Of a stretch of 64,000 bases of DNA, positions 7,732 through 17,395 are shown in pieces. The first letter of the stretch is position 1. Each line of letters opens with the position of its first letter. The notes beneath the pieces were generated by a model that saw only the letters and a program-made list of their open reading frames with translations, was not told where the DNA came from and did no database searches. A program made the translations under genes and the position numbers. The stretch spans positions 102,075-166,074 of the IMG/VR virus record IMGVR_UViG_3300027858_000004; one strand, written 5' to 3'. The DNA is from a virus.

Positions 7732-9486
7732 TTAGATTACTTTATCAGCAGTAACTATAATATCAAATTCTCCTGAAGTCGGAGGAGTTACCCCTAATTG
7801 AGTTGCTAATCTTATATAAAAAGTTAATTCTTCGCCATCCTCTAGTGTCTGTGCATATAGCAGCTCATCCAATGACTCAAACGATATTTCATTTGTACCA
7901 AATCTTGCAGACATACCAACGGGGAAATTAGCTTGGTTTGCACGAATAAGAATATTATTTACAGGATAACCATATGTGTTACGCAATATGATTGCTTGTT
8001 CAACAGTAGTCTGTCCTGCAATAATAATACCGAAATCAAGATTTTGTAGAATCTCACCAACATCAGTAGAGTAATATTTACCAGTTGAATCCAAGAACAT
8101 TAATCCATTATAAGTACCAACAAAATTAGTTTGCCAATAGTCTGTTGCACCCCAATAATCTTGAAATTCAATTCGCAACACATTGTTTTCATCAATTTTT
8201 ATCTCATCATTGGATAGTGTTAATGCTACATCTAATGGTGCAGCTTGCAATGGTGTAAAATCACCTGATTGTGGGAAATATGGATTACCGTTTAACAATA
8301 CTCTATATTGAACTTTACCTGAGTCGGCATCATCCACTGAGCCTGTAATTGTCTTTCCAGCAAATGTTACGTTGATTGTCGAAGTAGTATTAAGAATATA
8401 TAACTTAGCATCAGAAACCTTAGTGCTATACTTAGGTGCTAAATCTGCATAAGAAATCTTATCAACAATTGAAGTTGATTTTCCTCGAATGTCATCGTCC
8501 AAATAAACACCCACATATAGATTATCATGTGACCAAGAAGTCCATTGAGGCTCTTGCATGTTAAGAATCGTTTTATATGTCATACCTTTTGTTAATATGT
8601 TGCTATTAACTGAAGCATCAACGGAAACGAAACTCGTACCATCCCACGTATACCATGCGGTTTTATTAGGGGAGATAAGATATCTAGTGTTATTTTTAAC
8701 ATCGTTATTAATACCTTCTGAAACCATCAGGTCACTCAAGTTACCATAAATTCCTGCTGGATTTTTAAGGTGTACGAATTGAGGAACTGGTATGGCAGAT
8801 AAACCTAATCCTTTACCTTGTACTGTCACATCAATCCCATTAGCTACATTTCCTGTAGGTACGTAAGTTAGCAATTTAACATCAGGATTTATTAATAGCA
8901 ATTCAGACCACGCTTCAGACTTAATTAACGATAAATCATCATGCCCATATGTTTCGAAGTCTGATTTGGAAGGGGGAGAAGCTATAGTTTTCCATCCAGC
9001 GTTGTAATATCTAGTTGTTCCATTTAATGAAATCAGAGTTTTATTTACTGGCAAGCCAAATACCCCATTGAAGTCAATATCAACAGCATCAAAAAGGTAT
9101 ATTTTATCTACTGTTTGAGGATAGATTTTCACTTCATGGTATTCATCTGCTAAGTTTATTTTTTCGAATAGAAGAGCTTGATGTGTAGCTGTACTATATA
9201 TTTGAGTAAAATTACTTTTAATTCCATCAATCTCTATAGCTACAGAATTATCGAAAGCTGTATTACTTGTACTTGAACCTATTATTCTAATTTTTGTTCC
9301 TTTAAAGTAAAACTTCATGAAATTTAAGTTTCCTACAACACCCTTACCTCTCATAGCTCTACTGCCAAAGTAACCGATGTAACTGTTTTCCTCCCATAAA
9401 CCAGAGTAAGAGAAATTAACATTGGTATCATCGTATCTTTTCCACCCTACTTCTGGGGTAATTAAAGCTTGATTTAAAGTTGCCAT
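7732..9486 (-). CDS. Tail-fibre / receptor-binding protein
   Basis: A 584-residue protein. The N-terminal 140 residues look like a beta-sandwich carbohydrate-binding module (W-E-E-N-S-Y-I-G-Y-F-G-S, ending VDKIYLFDAVDIDF). A shared linker of this gene family follows (LISLNG ... YYNAGWKTI ... DFETYGHDDLS ... AWSELL), and the rest is beta-rich. The start has a strong AAAGGAGATG site. It belongs to the tandem receptor-binding set because of that linker. The ligand is unknown. Confidence 0.6.
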   Translation of the reverse strand: MATLNQALITPEVGWKRYDDTNVNFSYSGLWEENSYIGYFGSRAMRGKGVVGNLNFMKFYFKGTKIRIIGSSTSNTAFDNSVAIEIDGIKSNFTQIYSTATHQALLFEKINLADEYHEVKIYPQTVDKIYLFDAVDIDFNGVFGLPVNKTLISLNGTTRYYNAGWKTIASPPSKSDFETYGHDDLSLIKSEAWSELLLINPDVKLLTYVPTGNVANGIDVTVQGKGLGLSAIPVPQFVHLKNPAGIYGNLSDLMVSEGINNDVKNNTRYLISPNKTAWYTWDGTSFVSVDASVNSNILTKGMTYKTILNMQEPQWTSWSHDNLYVGVYLDDDIRGKSTSIVDKISYADLAPKYSTKVSDAKLYILNTTSTINVTFAGKTITGSVDDADSGKVQYRVLLNGNPYFPQSGDFTPLQAAPLDVALTLSNDEIKIDENNVLRIEFQDYWGATDYWQTNFVGTYNGLMFLDSTGKYYSTDVGEILQNLDFGIIIAGQTTVEQAIILRNTYGYPVNNILIRANQANFPVGMSARFGTNEISFESLDELLYAQTLEDGEELTFYIRLATQLGVTPPTSGEFDIIVTADKVI

Positions 9487-9531
9487 AAATCTTCATCTCC
9501 TTTGCATTGTATTGCAAATTTCTATTTTCAA

Positions 9532-9582
9532 TAAAAAAGAGATGTCCTAAAACTCCCATTTTACAGGGATTCTAGACATCTC
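9532..9582 (-). terminator. Intrinsic terminator between fibre genes
   Basis: Read leftwards: GAGATGTC, an inner CCC...GGG stem, GACATCTC, then TTTTTT. It lies between the LamG-type gene and the 584-residue fibre gene, so expression of the downstream fibres must rely on read-through or another promoter. Confidence 0.75.
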
Positions 9583-9617
9583 AAATATCAGTAAAATAAC
9601 TATTTTATCTTGTTACT

Positions 9618-10847
9618 TTATTTAACTTTTACTACATTTTCTAAATTCAATGGAGTAGCGTAAACTGTTCCATCTTGAACAACATCTGTAGATAATTGAG
9701 GTGTACTCTTCTGTACCACTTCGTCAATAGCATTACTCCAAGTCACAACTTCAAAGTCTTCATCTAATTCATCCAATGGAGAATAGTTTGCAGTAATCTC
9801 TAAATCAGCTTTAGTCTTAGCTGTATCATCTGTGTAGTATAAGACTTCCATAGTATCACCAAATTCATCATAGATAGAATAAGGTTCAACTTCTGTTTCT
9901 ACTTTAGATTCAACTTGTGAAGGATTATCAGTGTACTCTAATACTTTAACCTCTTTGCCTTTAAATTCATCTGCTAGAGTAAATGGAGTAGTTTCTATGT
10001 TGAATTGTGCTTCTGATTTAGGTTGAAAGTCAGACCATAGCGTTAATTCAACACTTCCTGTTAATCCACTCCAAGCTGATTCTGGAATAGACGAAATATC
10101 TTCCATACCTTTTGTTTTGTAATCCAATTCAGTTACAGTAGCTCCAATAGTTTGCCATGATGTTGTGTAGTATTTATATACACCACCATGAAGAATCAAT
10201 GCTTTGTCTGAAATAACTGATATTACATTATTGTATATTTCCAATTCATCTATTTGAAAATTAAAATAAGAATCATTGTGAACTACTCTTCTGCCAATCT
10301 CAAAATTATCAGATGCAATTCCCTCTGGTCTTAGTAGAGTGGACTCAGTAATTTGATTTCTTAAATCATCAATATACAGTTTAACTATATTTGAAGAATC
10401 GAAGGTTATTAATATATCATGCCATTGATTATCGCAAACATTAACTGTTCCAAAATTAATATCTAATATAGCCCCACTGGTGTCTGTTAAGTATAAAAAT
10501 GGAATTCCACTAGTGTGACGAACCCCTAGTCTTATTCCATTAAATCCAACCCCTCTTGTATTACCGAAAATCATTCTGTGAGTGTTTAATGGTGGGGTTG
10601 GCGATTTTACTCTTAATCTTATGCTTTTATTACCTATTGGTATAGCGATAGAACTATTGAAGGTTACAAAGTCGTCTACTCCATCAAAACTCAAAGCACT
10701 ACCCTTACCATCCCATCCTATTACTCTAGTTGCTCCTGTAATAGTACCAACAGCAGTTCCTTTGGAATCTGTTGCATTACCACTAGTTTCGTTAAACTTA
10801 AACCACCCAGTACCATAACTATTCATATTATCTATCATATTAGCCAT
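9618..10847 (-). CDS. LamG/concanavalin-A-like receptor-binding protein
   Basis: A 409-residue protein. Residues 10-215 form a LamG/concanavalin-type module (W-F-K-F-N-E-T-S-G-N-A-T-D-S-K-G, ALSFDGVDDFVTF, W-H-D-I-L-I-T-F-D, K-L-Y-I-D, F-Q-I-D-E-L-E-I-Y). The family linker follows (ALILHGGVYKYY, W-Q-T-I, KGMEDIS), then acidic beta repeats and a C-terminus ending VVKVK. Such modules bind sugars, so a host-wall receptor-binding role is likely. The start has AAAGGAGATGG. Confidence 0.7.
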   Translation of the reverse strand: MANMIDNMNSYGTGWFKFNETSGNATDSKGTAVGTITGATRVIGWDGKGSALSFDGVDDFVTFNSSIAIPIGNKSIRLRVKSPTPPLNTHRMIFGNTRGVGFNGIRLGVRHTSGIPFLYLTDTSGAILDINFGTVNVCDNQWHDILITFDSSNIVKLYIDDLRNQITESTLLRPEGIASDNFEIGRRVVHNDSYFNFQIDELEIYNNVISVISDKALILHGGVYKYYTTSWQTIGATVTELDYKTKGMEDISSIPESAWSGLTGSVELTLWSDFQPKSEAQFNIETTPFTLADEFKGKEVKVLEYTDNPSQVESKVETEVEPYSIYDEFGDTMEVLYYTDDTAKTKADLEITANYSPLDELDEDFEVVTWSNAIDEVVQKSTPQLSTDVVQDGTVYATPLNLENVVKVK

Positions 10848-10879
10848 AAATCCATCTCCTTTCTTTCAAAATAAAGTTC

Positions 10880-12115
10880 CTATTTTATCGCAACCTTTTT
10901 AATTGGCACTTGCGAAATATCAATTGATTTCTTGAATACTTTACCACTACCTAATGTAGTTGGTGATTGTTCGATAAATGCTATAGTTCCAATTTCAGAT
11001 GTAACATCTAATTCAAGTGGTTTATCCATGCCATGATTGATAAAGCTTTGTTCTGATTGGGATGATATTGTAGTTAATTTTGAAGATATACTTTCATACA
11101 TTTCTATTTCTGCAATTCTTAAATAAGTTCCACCTTTTACATCAGACACATCTAATTTGTAGCTTGTAAAAGAATTATTGTATTTATAATCAACAATAAA
11201 TTCATTGGGACTACCATACACCCATCCAGTAGTTACATTACTTCTAACATCTAGGTCAGTCCAATTTATACCATCGTTTGAACCACGCAAAATCCAATCT
11301 GTTGGAGACCAAGTAGCAGGGTTTTGAACTGGGAATATTGAATACTTTTTAATTTTCTTCCCTACTGGAAAAGTATAAGAAATGAATCCTGTTTTTAAAT
11401 ATTTACCTTCTATCCATACATCAGTTTTATTTCCATTAAAAGCTTTCCATGCTTCATTTCCACTCAACTCATTACTGGCACTAGCTATACCAGAAGGTGA
11501 ATTATTGCTTGTCATAACAGGTATTAAATTATCTGTATACCCACCTTTTTTAATACTTAACGCTTCTCCATTTGAAGATGAAATCAAGATTTTATTGAAT
11601 CCTTCATATAATCTAAACCCTTGAGGAATATTATATTTAAATGGGGTTGCACCAAAATTAGCGGTTGCTTTACCAATAGCACCTCCACTAGTTATTGAAG
11701 GAAAAACTTTACCCATAGTTTTAATATCAGAAAAGGCAATACCTTGACTAATCCCATTTTTATAGAATTCTAATTTGCCATTATCTAAATCTAAAGCTAC
11801 ACCAATAACATCTCCAACTGTATATGTAGCACCATATGTTGAAGTAGGATAATATCTGTTGCCATTTTGAGAATAATAATATCTTGAATTTAAGGTATCA
11901 AAAGTTCTCGAATCAAGTCCTGCATCTTTATTTATTATTCCTATTAAAAAATACCCACCAGAGACAATATTTATCTCCCAATACCATTTACCACTTTCTC
12001 TGCCAATTGTAGTCCTTGCTGTAGTTGTATTTGATGATATTTCGGTTGTCAGATTCCCATTTGACAACACTACGTTTACCCCTTTATTGATAGCATCCCA
12101 TGTAACCAATGTCAT
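10880..12115 (-). CDS. SPRY plus discoidin receptor-binding protein
   Basis: A 411-residue protein. Residues 30-165 form a SPRY module (GKWYWEINI, VIGVALDLDNGKLEFYKNG, F-P-S-I-T-S-G-G). Residues 195-340 form an F5/8 type C (discoidin) module (W-K-A-F-N-G-N-K-T-D-V-W, I-L-R-G-S-N-D-G-I-N-W, L-R-I-A-E-I-E-M-Y-E). The C-terminal tail carries the family motif LGSGKVFKKSID ... KK..IK. Both modules are common ligand-binding folds, so host-surface recognition is inferred. It is a close relative of the next gene upstream. Confidence 0.75.
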   Translation of the reverse strand: MTLVTWDAINKGVNVVLSNGNLTTEISSNTTTARTTIGRESGKWYWEINIVSGGYFLIGIINKDAGLDSRTFDTLNSRYYYSQNGNRYYPTSTYGATYTVGDVIGVALDLDNGKLEFYKNGISQGIAFSDIKTMGKVFPSITSGGAIGKATANFGATPFKYNIPQGFRLYEGFNKILISSSNGEALSIKKGGYTDNLIPVMTSNNSPSGIASASNELSGNEAWKAFNGNKTDVWIEGKYLKTGFISYTFPVGKKIKKYSIFPVQNPATWSPTDWILRGSNDGINWTDLDVRSNVTTGWVYGSPNEFIVDYKYNNSFTSYKLDVSDVKGGTYLRIAEIEMYESISSKLTTISSQSEQSFINHGMDKPLELDVTSEIGTIAFIEQSPTTLGSGKVFKKSIDISQVPIKKVAIK

Positions 12116-12154
12116 TCTCTCACTCTCCTATCTTTATAAAACTAAATAAAATAC

Positions 12155-13429
12155 TCACTTTAATGAGATTTTCTTTAATACTTTATTAACATCTAATGTA
12201 TGTTCAAATACTTTTCCAGTTCCTAATATAGTAGATGTATCTTGAATGTAATGTTTTTCTGTGAAGTCCACATACATATCTACAGATGCTAAGTCTGATT
12301 GAGACATTCCATGATTGAGAAATGCTTGTTCTGATTGAGATGGGATTTTGATGATTGTATTAATATTTTCGTACATCTCTAATTCCTGTATTGCTAAATA
12401 ACTTGCGTCCCCACTATTTACTGTCACATTAATTCTGTATTTTAAATAGTTTTTATTATTTCTAAATACGAAAGTTTTCTTTACATTATCAGACCACCCT
12501 GTAATTCCTACCTGTGTGTCTAATATTTCCCATAAAGATGTAGTACTATTCCATCCCTCGAATGTCCAGTTTTTAGGACTTCTCAATAGGTATCCCACTT
12601 GTGGATAAATGGAATAAGAAAGTATGGATTTAGGTGATGGAAAATCATATTGTAACCATCCACTAGTAACTCCATTAGTAGACCATGCATTTACCGAAAC
12701 TGCTATATTTCCATCAAAAGCCTTAAAAACTGGTGTCGTAGAATAAAAACTACTTGCACTAGCTGTCCCATTGGGTAAAATGTTAGATGTCATAATAGGA
12801 ATTAAATTGTTTGAGTATCTAATGGGTATCTTTCTAAATTCATTATTTCCAGACGAAAGTAGGATTTTATTTACAATGCCATCATCATTATATGAAAGAT
12901 AACCACTTGGAATTGGATATGCAAAAGGTGTCGCTCCAAAATTAAATGTTAAAGTTAGTGTATTTATGTTGCCACTTTTAAAAAAAGGAAACACTTCACC
13001 TAAAACACTTAAATCAGTATGTGAAACACCCATGCTAATACCGTTTTTGTAAAACTCTAATTTTCCATTGTCTAAATCTACACCTACACCAATAATATTA
13101 CCAACAACTACAGATGTTCCATATGTTGTGTTTTCTGGAAATTTATTACCACTATTACCTTGATATAACCTTAGATTTTGTGAATCGCCACTTACTCCAC
13201 TAAAACCTGTAGCTGTAATTGGGTATAGTTTATTTGCAATACCAATAAAGAACGTGGTTGCTCCACTATCAAATTTTACCTCCCAATACCATTTACCCTT
13301 CGTTTTACCATGTGTTGCACGAATATTACCACTAGTACTTACTGTAGAAGTTAATGTTAAATTTCCATTGGTTAGTGCTATTGCTCCATTCATATCACTT
13401 GAATTGAGGGTTACAAGTTGTTTACCCAT
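12155..13429 (-). CDS. SPRY plus discoidin receptor-binding protein, paralogue
   Basis: A 424-residue protein starting at the ATG at 13429 after AAGGAGATGG. Its domain order matches the neighbouring 411-residue protein: SPRY (GKWYWEVKF, IIGVGVDLDNGKLEFYKNG, FNFGATPFAYPIPSGY), discoidin (about 200-360, V-F-K-A-F-D-G-N, L-A-I-Q-E-L-E-M-Y-E) and the C-terminal motif LGTGKVFEHTLD ... KKISLK. Sequence divergence between the two is clearest in the discoidin module, as expected for a diversified binding surface. Confidence 0.75.
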   Translation of the reverse strand: MGKQLVTLNSSDMNGAIALTNGNLTLTSTVSTSGNIRATHGKTKGKWYWEVKFDSGATTFFIGIANKLYPITATGFSGVSGDSQNLRLYQGNSGNKFPENTTYGTSVVVGNIIGVGVDLDNGKLEFYKNGISMGVSHTDLSVLGEVFPFFKSGNINTLTLTFNFGATPFAYPIPSGYLSYNDDGIVNKILLSSGNNEFRKIPIRYSNNLIPIMTSNILPNGTASASSFYSTTPVFKAFDGNIAVSVNAWSTNGVTSGWLQYDFPSPKSILSYSIYPQVGYLLRSPKNWTFEGWNSTTSLWEILDTQVGITGWSDNVKKTFVFRNNKNYLKYRINVTVNSGDASYLAIQELEMYENINTIIKIPSQSEQAFLNHGMSQSDLASVDMYVDFTEKHYIQDTSTILGTGKVFEHTLDVNKVLKKISLK

Positions 13430-13483
13430 AAATCCATCTCCTTCCTTTATGAAACTAAATAAAGTTCCCATTTTATTTCCATT

Positions 13484-13512
13484 AAAAAAGAAGTAGCCAT
13501 ATAGACTACTTC
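13484..13512 (-). terminator. Intrinsic terminator overlapping a fibre gene end
   Basis: Read leftwards: GAAGTAG, 9-base loop, CTACTTC, then TTTTTT. The right arm lies inside the last codons of the 454-residue fibre gene. Confidence 0.75.
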
Positions 13513-14870
13513 ACTTCTAGTTTTCTTAAATCAAATATCTTCTTCAAATCTACTGATGATTTGTATACTTTACCTGCACCTAATACTTCACTAGTCATAC
13601 CTTTTGGACTTTCTAATACCTTTTGAACTTTACGGTCAAAGATAGATAAGTCATCCATACCTTCTGTTTGGAATTGAGGTAAAGTTGGAAGAGTAGGTGA
13701 TACTGTTTTGAATGATGGAGGTATTGCAGGAGTTGGAGTTTCGAACATTGATAGTTCTCCTATCGCTAAATATGAACCACCGTTATGCAATGACACGTTT
13801 ATTCTATAGTATAAATATGTTTTTACATTATTAATATCAAATGTCTTAGTTTGAGAAAGTATCCATCCTGTAATATTCGATTGTGTATCTAAAACATCAA
13901 ATAAAATTCCGTCATTTGAACCTTCGAATGTCCAAGACTTAGGATACATGGTTTCTGTTCCTGCTATTGTAGAGCTAGAAACTGAATATTTTACAATCTT
14001 TTTAGGTAATGTAAATTGATACATTAGCCAACCAACAATACCTACTGGTTGCCAAATCGTATCATAACTACCATCAAACGCTTTATACATGCCATATAGC
14101 TCACTACGCTCCGTTGAAGCTGTTACAGTTCCACTAGGGGTAGTTTTACTTGTCATCACTGGTATTGCACTATTGGTGATTGCAGGACTTCCTTGACTCA
14201 ACTTCTTATACCCATCACTCAATAAAATGAACGATTTATTTAGTAGTGTGAATAGAGATTCTATTTCTAAAACTGGTCTGAAAGCTCTAGTTGCGTCTGA
14301 CGTTACCACATTACTAGACGAGGTGCTTGTTGAACCTCTAATAATTCGTTTTGTAGAATCTGTTGAAAGTGTCGTACTTGTCCATGAATATATTCCAAAG
14401 TTCCATACATTATTATCTCCTGCTGTAATCGTTCCACCAAGAGTAGAGCCAACAATATATTTATCCCATTCATTATCTTTGTCTGTTGAAACTGTTCCAC
14501 CTGTTAATAGGCGAGTAGCAAATGTATGTTTCAATCCTGTACCATCACTAATTTCGGGTAACATATTTGGTAGTCCACTACCACTTGCGATTCCACGACT
14601 ATTCAGAACATCCAAACTTAAACTGTGTTGGATATTTCTGTCAGCTAAAAGTATCTTCTTACCATTCCAATCTTCAACCATAATGAATCTGAAATATCCA
14701 TTAGGAGTGGCACTTGATGCTACTGGAATCACAGGAATTGCTTCTGCATCAGTCTTAGTTGCTATATCTGAAAATACACCAACTGTGTTAGCTGTTGCAA
14801 CTGTATATTTACACCAAAAGTAATCTCCAACTTTTAGTTTAGATAGATTATTATTTAAAGTTAAAGCCAT
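13506..14870 (-). CDS. Modular receptor-binding protein with discoidin domain
   Basis: A 454-residue protein. The N-terminal 225 residues (L-K-V-G-D-Y-F-W-C-K-Y, D-N-E-W-D-K-Y-I-V, A-F-R-P-V-L-E-I-E) share a domain with the 211-residue protein encoded just upstream. A linker ILLSDGYKKLS follows, then a discoidin module (about 240-380, M-Y-K-A-F-D-G-S, F-E-G-S-N-D-G, L-A-I-G-E-L-S-M-F-E) and the C-terminal family motif LGAGKVYKSSVDLKK. It is probably a virion tail-fibre component. Confidence 0.7.
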   Translation of the reverse strand: MALTLNNNLSKLKVGDYFWCKYTVATANTVGVFSDIATKTDAEAIPVIPVASSATPNGYFRFIMVEDWNGKKILLADRNIQHSLSLDVLNSRGIASGSGLPNMLPEISDGTGLKHTFATRLLTGGTVSTDKDNEWDKYIVGSTLGGTITAGDNNVWNFGIYSWTSTTLSTDSTKRIIRGSTSTSSSNVVTSDATRAFRPVLEIESLFTLLNKSFILLSDGYKKLSQGSPAITNSAIPVMTSKTTPSGTVTASTERSELYGMYKAFDGSYDTIWQPVGIVGWLMYQFTLPKKIVKYSVSSSTIAGTETMYPKSWTFEGSNDGILFDVLDTQSNITGWILSQTKTFDINNVKTYLYYRINVSLHNGGSYLAIGELSMFETPTPAIPPSFKTVSPTLPTLPQFQTEGMDDLSIFDRKVQKVLESPKGMTSEVLGAGKVYKSSVDLKKIFDLRKLEVK

Positions 14871-14938
14871 TAAAACATCTCCTTTCTTTTGAATCTATAG
14901 TCAATAAATTTGACATTTTATCTTTATTTAATTATTAT

Positions 14939-15574
14939 TTATGCTTCTTGATATTCGAAGACTGGACGAAATCCATAAGCTCCACTAGTAGTACTTGATA
15001 ATGCAAAAGCTATTTTACCAGTAGTACTAGTTCTTACCCTTTGCGTACTTGGTGCTAAAGCTAAATTAGGGGTATCTTGTGTCCAAGTGCCACTGTTAGT
15101 ATAATGAAACACATCGTCTACTGTCTTCCCACTCTGAATCTTATCAGCAGGGAATTTAACAATATATTTATCCCATTCATTATTAGTAGGAAATGCACCA
15201 AATCCTAAATCTGTAGTTGAACTATTTCCATTAGCATCTACATAGGCTACTCCACCTGTAAGGGAACGTAAGCTTCCAACAATACTATCTATTGTTTTTG
15301 GTGTTCCTTGAATTAATTTATTGGTATTCAAGGTGTCCCAAGTTACTGTATGAACCGCTACCCTGTCAGACATCAACAATCCTTTATCTACTTTGATAAA
15401 ATAGAAATAATTGTTAGCTGAACCATTTGCAACTCCTGTCAATGGAAATTCAGTAAGACCATTAACTCCTATAACAAACGTCAATCCTGCTTGATATGAA
15501 CAAGCTATATAATCTCCAATTTGCATATCTGCAATCTTCGTTCTTAAAACTCCTGTTGTTGCAGGAACTCCCAT
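14939..15574 (-). CDS. Single-domain relative of the fibre N-terminal module
   Basis: A 211-residue protein with the same domain as the N-terminal half of the 454-residue protein: I-G-D-Y-I-A-C-S-Y, a W-D-T-L-N segment, N-N-E-W-D-K-Y-I-V and a final G-F-R-P-V-F-E-Y. It lacks the discoidin part and the conserved C-terminal motif. It is either a separate fibre subunit or the product of domain loss. The start follows AAGGAGGAATAAAT. Confidence 0.6.
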   Translation of the reverse strand: MGVPATTGVLRTKIADMQIGDYIACSYQAGLTFVIGVNGLTEFPLTGVANGSANNYFYFIKVDKGLLMSDRVAVHTVTWDTLNTNKLIQGTPKTIDSIVGSLRSLTGGVAYVDANGNSSTTDLGFGAFPTNNEWDKYIVKFPADKIQSGKTVDDVFHYTNSGTWTQDTPNLALAPSTQRVRTSTTGKIAFALSSTTSGAYGFRPVFEYQEA

Positions 15575-15678
15575 ATTTATTCCTCCTTATGATAAATATT
15601 TGATGATTAACAACCAAATTAACTTATATTTATCAAATTATTATCATTAAAACCAAATAAAATCTATATATTATTGGT

Positions 15679-15828
15679 TTATTTAACTTCGTATTTTGCT
15701 TTCATCACATTTGTTTTGGTATTTGATTCTTCATCGTTATTGCGCTTATTAAATAAGTGTTTCACATATCCAGAGATAGCACGAAACCTAAATAAGCTTC
15801 CACCATTCCTACTTTTGAATAAGCTCAT
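15679..15828 (-). CDS. Small basic protein
   Basis: A 49-residue basic protein (MSLFKSRNGGSLFRFRAIS at the start, KAKYEVK at the end). The start follows GGAG nine bases upstream and lies next to the stop of the preceding gene, so the two are likely coupled. It has no recognisable domain. It is placed among baseplate and fibre genes. Confidence 0.5.
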   Translation of the reverse strand: MSLFKSRNGGSLFRFRAISGYVKHLFNKRNNDEESNTKTNVMKAKYEVK

Positions 15829-15829
15829 A

Positions 15830-16099
15830 TTAATATTCTCCTAAGTACGTATACTGAACATTAGGTGTTACAATAATAAAACTTTTTATTCCACCTTTGT
15901 TATAGTCAAATCCTTGTTCTGTATCTAAAAAGATTGCATCACTGCCATTGATTTTAACGATACAAGGCATCTTATTAATGAAACTAAATTGTTTAAAAGT
16001 GTATCTCTCATCAGTCCAAATAGAAGGGGTTAATGGGATAACCTCATGGTTAGCCTTTGATGTCTCTATTGTTTCCGAGCCTTTAAATCTACCTGACAT
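15830..16099 (-). CDS. Small tail-associated protein
   Basis: An 89-residue beta-rich protein (I-K-S-F-I-I-V-T-P-N-V-Q-Y-T-Y-L-G near the end) after an AGGAGA site. It is embedded between two other small tail-tip genes and probably cotranslated with them. No family is recognised. A role as a virion accessory subunit is suggested by position only. Confidence 0.5.
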   Translation of the reverse strand: MSGRFKGSETIETSKANHEVIPLTPSIWTDERYTFKQFSFINKMPCIVKINGSDAIFLDTEQGFDYNKGGIKSFIIVTPNVQYTYLGEY

Positions 16100-16110
16100 T
16101 CTATCGTCTC

Positions 16111-16698
16111 CTAATTAATATTTATTTTGTCTAGTCTTAGCCATTCGGCTCTTGTAATAGGCTTTCTGAATAAGTATCCTTCACTAGTCCAAGCCATGTC
16201 TCTATTCATCATCATTTTATAATCACGCTTTAGCTTTAAAGTTCCACCTGAAGTTTCAATGTTATATGAATTGTTAAATAACGCTGAATCGGAAGGATTA
16301 TTGAAATCTGAAAGTGTGAAATTGGTTAATTCATATCCTGCATAGAATATAATTTTAATTTGGATGTATCTTTTTGTTTCTGATTGGATATTTCCTGTTT
16401 CTGTAGTAGAAATATATTCGTCAAATCTAATCCCATCATCAGATGTTCGAGTAAAAACTCCTATTGTATCTGATTTAGTTTGAACCTTGGATAAAACAAC
16501 TCTGTCAAAGTCTTGGAACTTATCAACCAAGTCAATCACTTTCGATTCCCAATATCCTTCATCTGCGTAGATAGACTCTCCTAAATCTGTGATTGCTGTT
16601 TTAGTCAGTTTAATAGCACCATCAACATACTCGGAGTTAGAATATGTTCCTAACCCAATTCCCAGTGCAATACCTATTTCTTTTGTTTCTGTAGCCAT
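16111..16698 (-). CDS. Tail-tip accessory protein
   Basis: A 195-residue protein. It contains W-E-S-K-V-I-D-L-V-D-K-F and a C-terminal W-T-S-E-G-Y-L-F-R-K-P-I-T-R-A-E-W-L. The pattern of short beta strands resembles baseplate accessory proteins of SPbeta-like phages. The spacing of 11-12 bp on each side indicates a tight operon. The function is not known. Confidence 0.5.
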   Translation of the reverse strand: MATETKEIGIALGIGLGTYSNSEYVDGAIKLTKTAITDLGESIYADEGYWESKVIDLVDKFQDFDRVVLSKVQTKSDTIGVFTRTSDDGIRFDEYISTTETGNIQSETKRYIQIKIIFYAGYELTNFTLSDFNNPSDSALFNNSYNIETSGGTLKLKRDYKMMMNRDMAWTSEGYLFRKPITRAEWLRLDKININ

Positions 16699-16709
16699 TT
16701 AGTCACCAC

Positions 16710-17309
16710 CTAATATTTAATTGTCCAATTGATTTGTCCTGATAAGCTTTGTACCAAAGGAGTTTGGAAACGTTCGACTTCTTTGCCTTTACAATAGAAT
16801 ACTAGTTCACCATCTATTGATTTGTTAGATGTTAATTTAATTTCAATAAAAGCAGAGTCAGTAAATGGCAACGACACCACTGGTTGAAAATTTAGTATTA
16901 AATCATCTTTAATATAGACTGTTTTATATCCAAAGTTTATAGAAGTTGTATTTGTACGTTGCAACCCTTGTTTGTTACTAAAGTCTGTGTGAGCTTCTTT
17001 ATATGTGATAATATCTTTTTGATTTGGATTATTAGTTAAATTATGAATTTGACCATCTTTTTCGTGGAACATGATTTCTAATCTTTTTCCATTTAAGAAG
17101 AAGGAACCATCAATTGCCTCATAAAAAAATTTCATGTTCTGACCGAATAGTCCAAATCTGATAGTGTTTGCTTGATTAATTGAATAAAATTTATTTTCCT
17201 TGTGTGTTTGTAAATCATATTCACTTAAAAAATTCCCATCAAAATAATCAGCTACCCAATTAAACGGTAACTTTATAGATTTTGGTAATATTAATTGATT
17301 AAAAAACAT
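16710..17309 (-). CDS. Tail-tip accessory protein
   Basis: A 199-residue beta-rich protein. The ATG at 17309 has GAGGTG six bases upstream and is preferred to a GTG at 17318. Visible segments are P-F-N-W-V-A-D-Y-F near the start and S-G-Q-I-N-W-T-I-K-Y at the end. It begins just after a terminator, so it may start a separately controlled group of tip genes. No family is recognised. Confidence 0.5.
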   Translation of the reverse strand: MFFNQLILPKSIKLPFNWVADYFDGNFLSEYDLQTHKENKFYSINQANTIRFGLFGQNMKFFYEAIDGSFFLNGKRLEIMFHEKDGQIHNLTNNPNQKDIITYKEAHTDFSNKQGLQRTNTTSINFGYKTVYIKDDLILNFQPVVSLPFTDSAFIEIKLTSNKSIDGELVFYCKGKEVERFQTPLVQSLSGQINWTIKY

Positions 17310-17343
17310 AGTGTACACCTCATTGTATTGAGTATTTTAATAT

Positions 17344-17373
17344 AAAAAAGAGCAGTCAAAATAATGACTACTC
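17344..17373 (-). terminator. Intrinsic terminator
   Basis: Read leftwards: GAGTAGTCA, 6-base loop, TGACTGCTC, then TTTTTT (9-bp stem, one G-U pair). It lies after the 239-residue tail gene. Confidence 0.8.
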
Positions 17374-17395
17374 CTAATTGTTGTTTATCTAGTTA

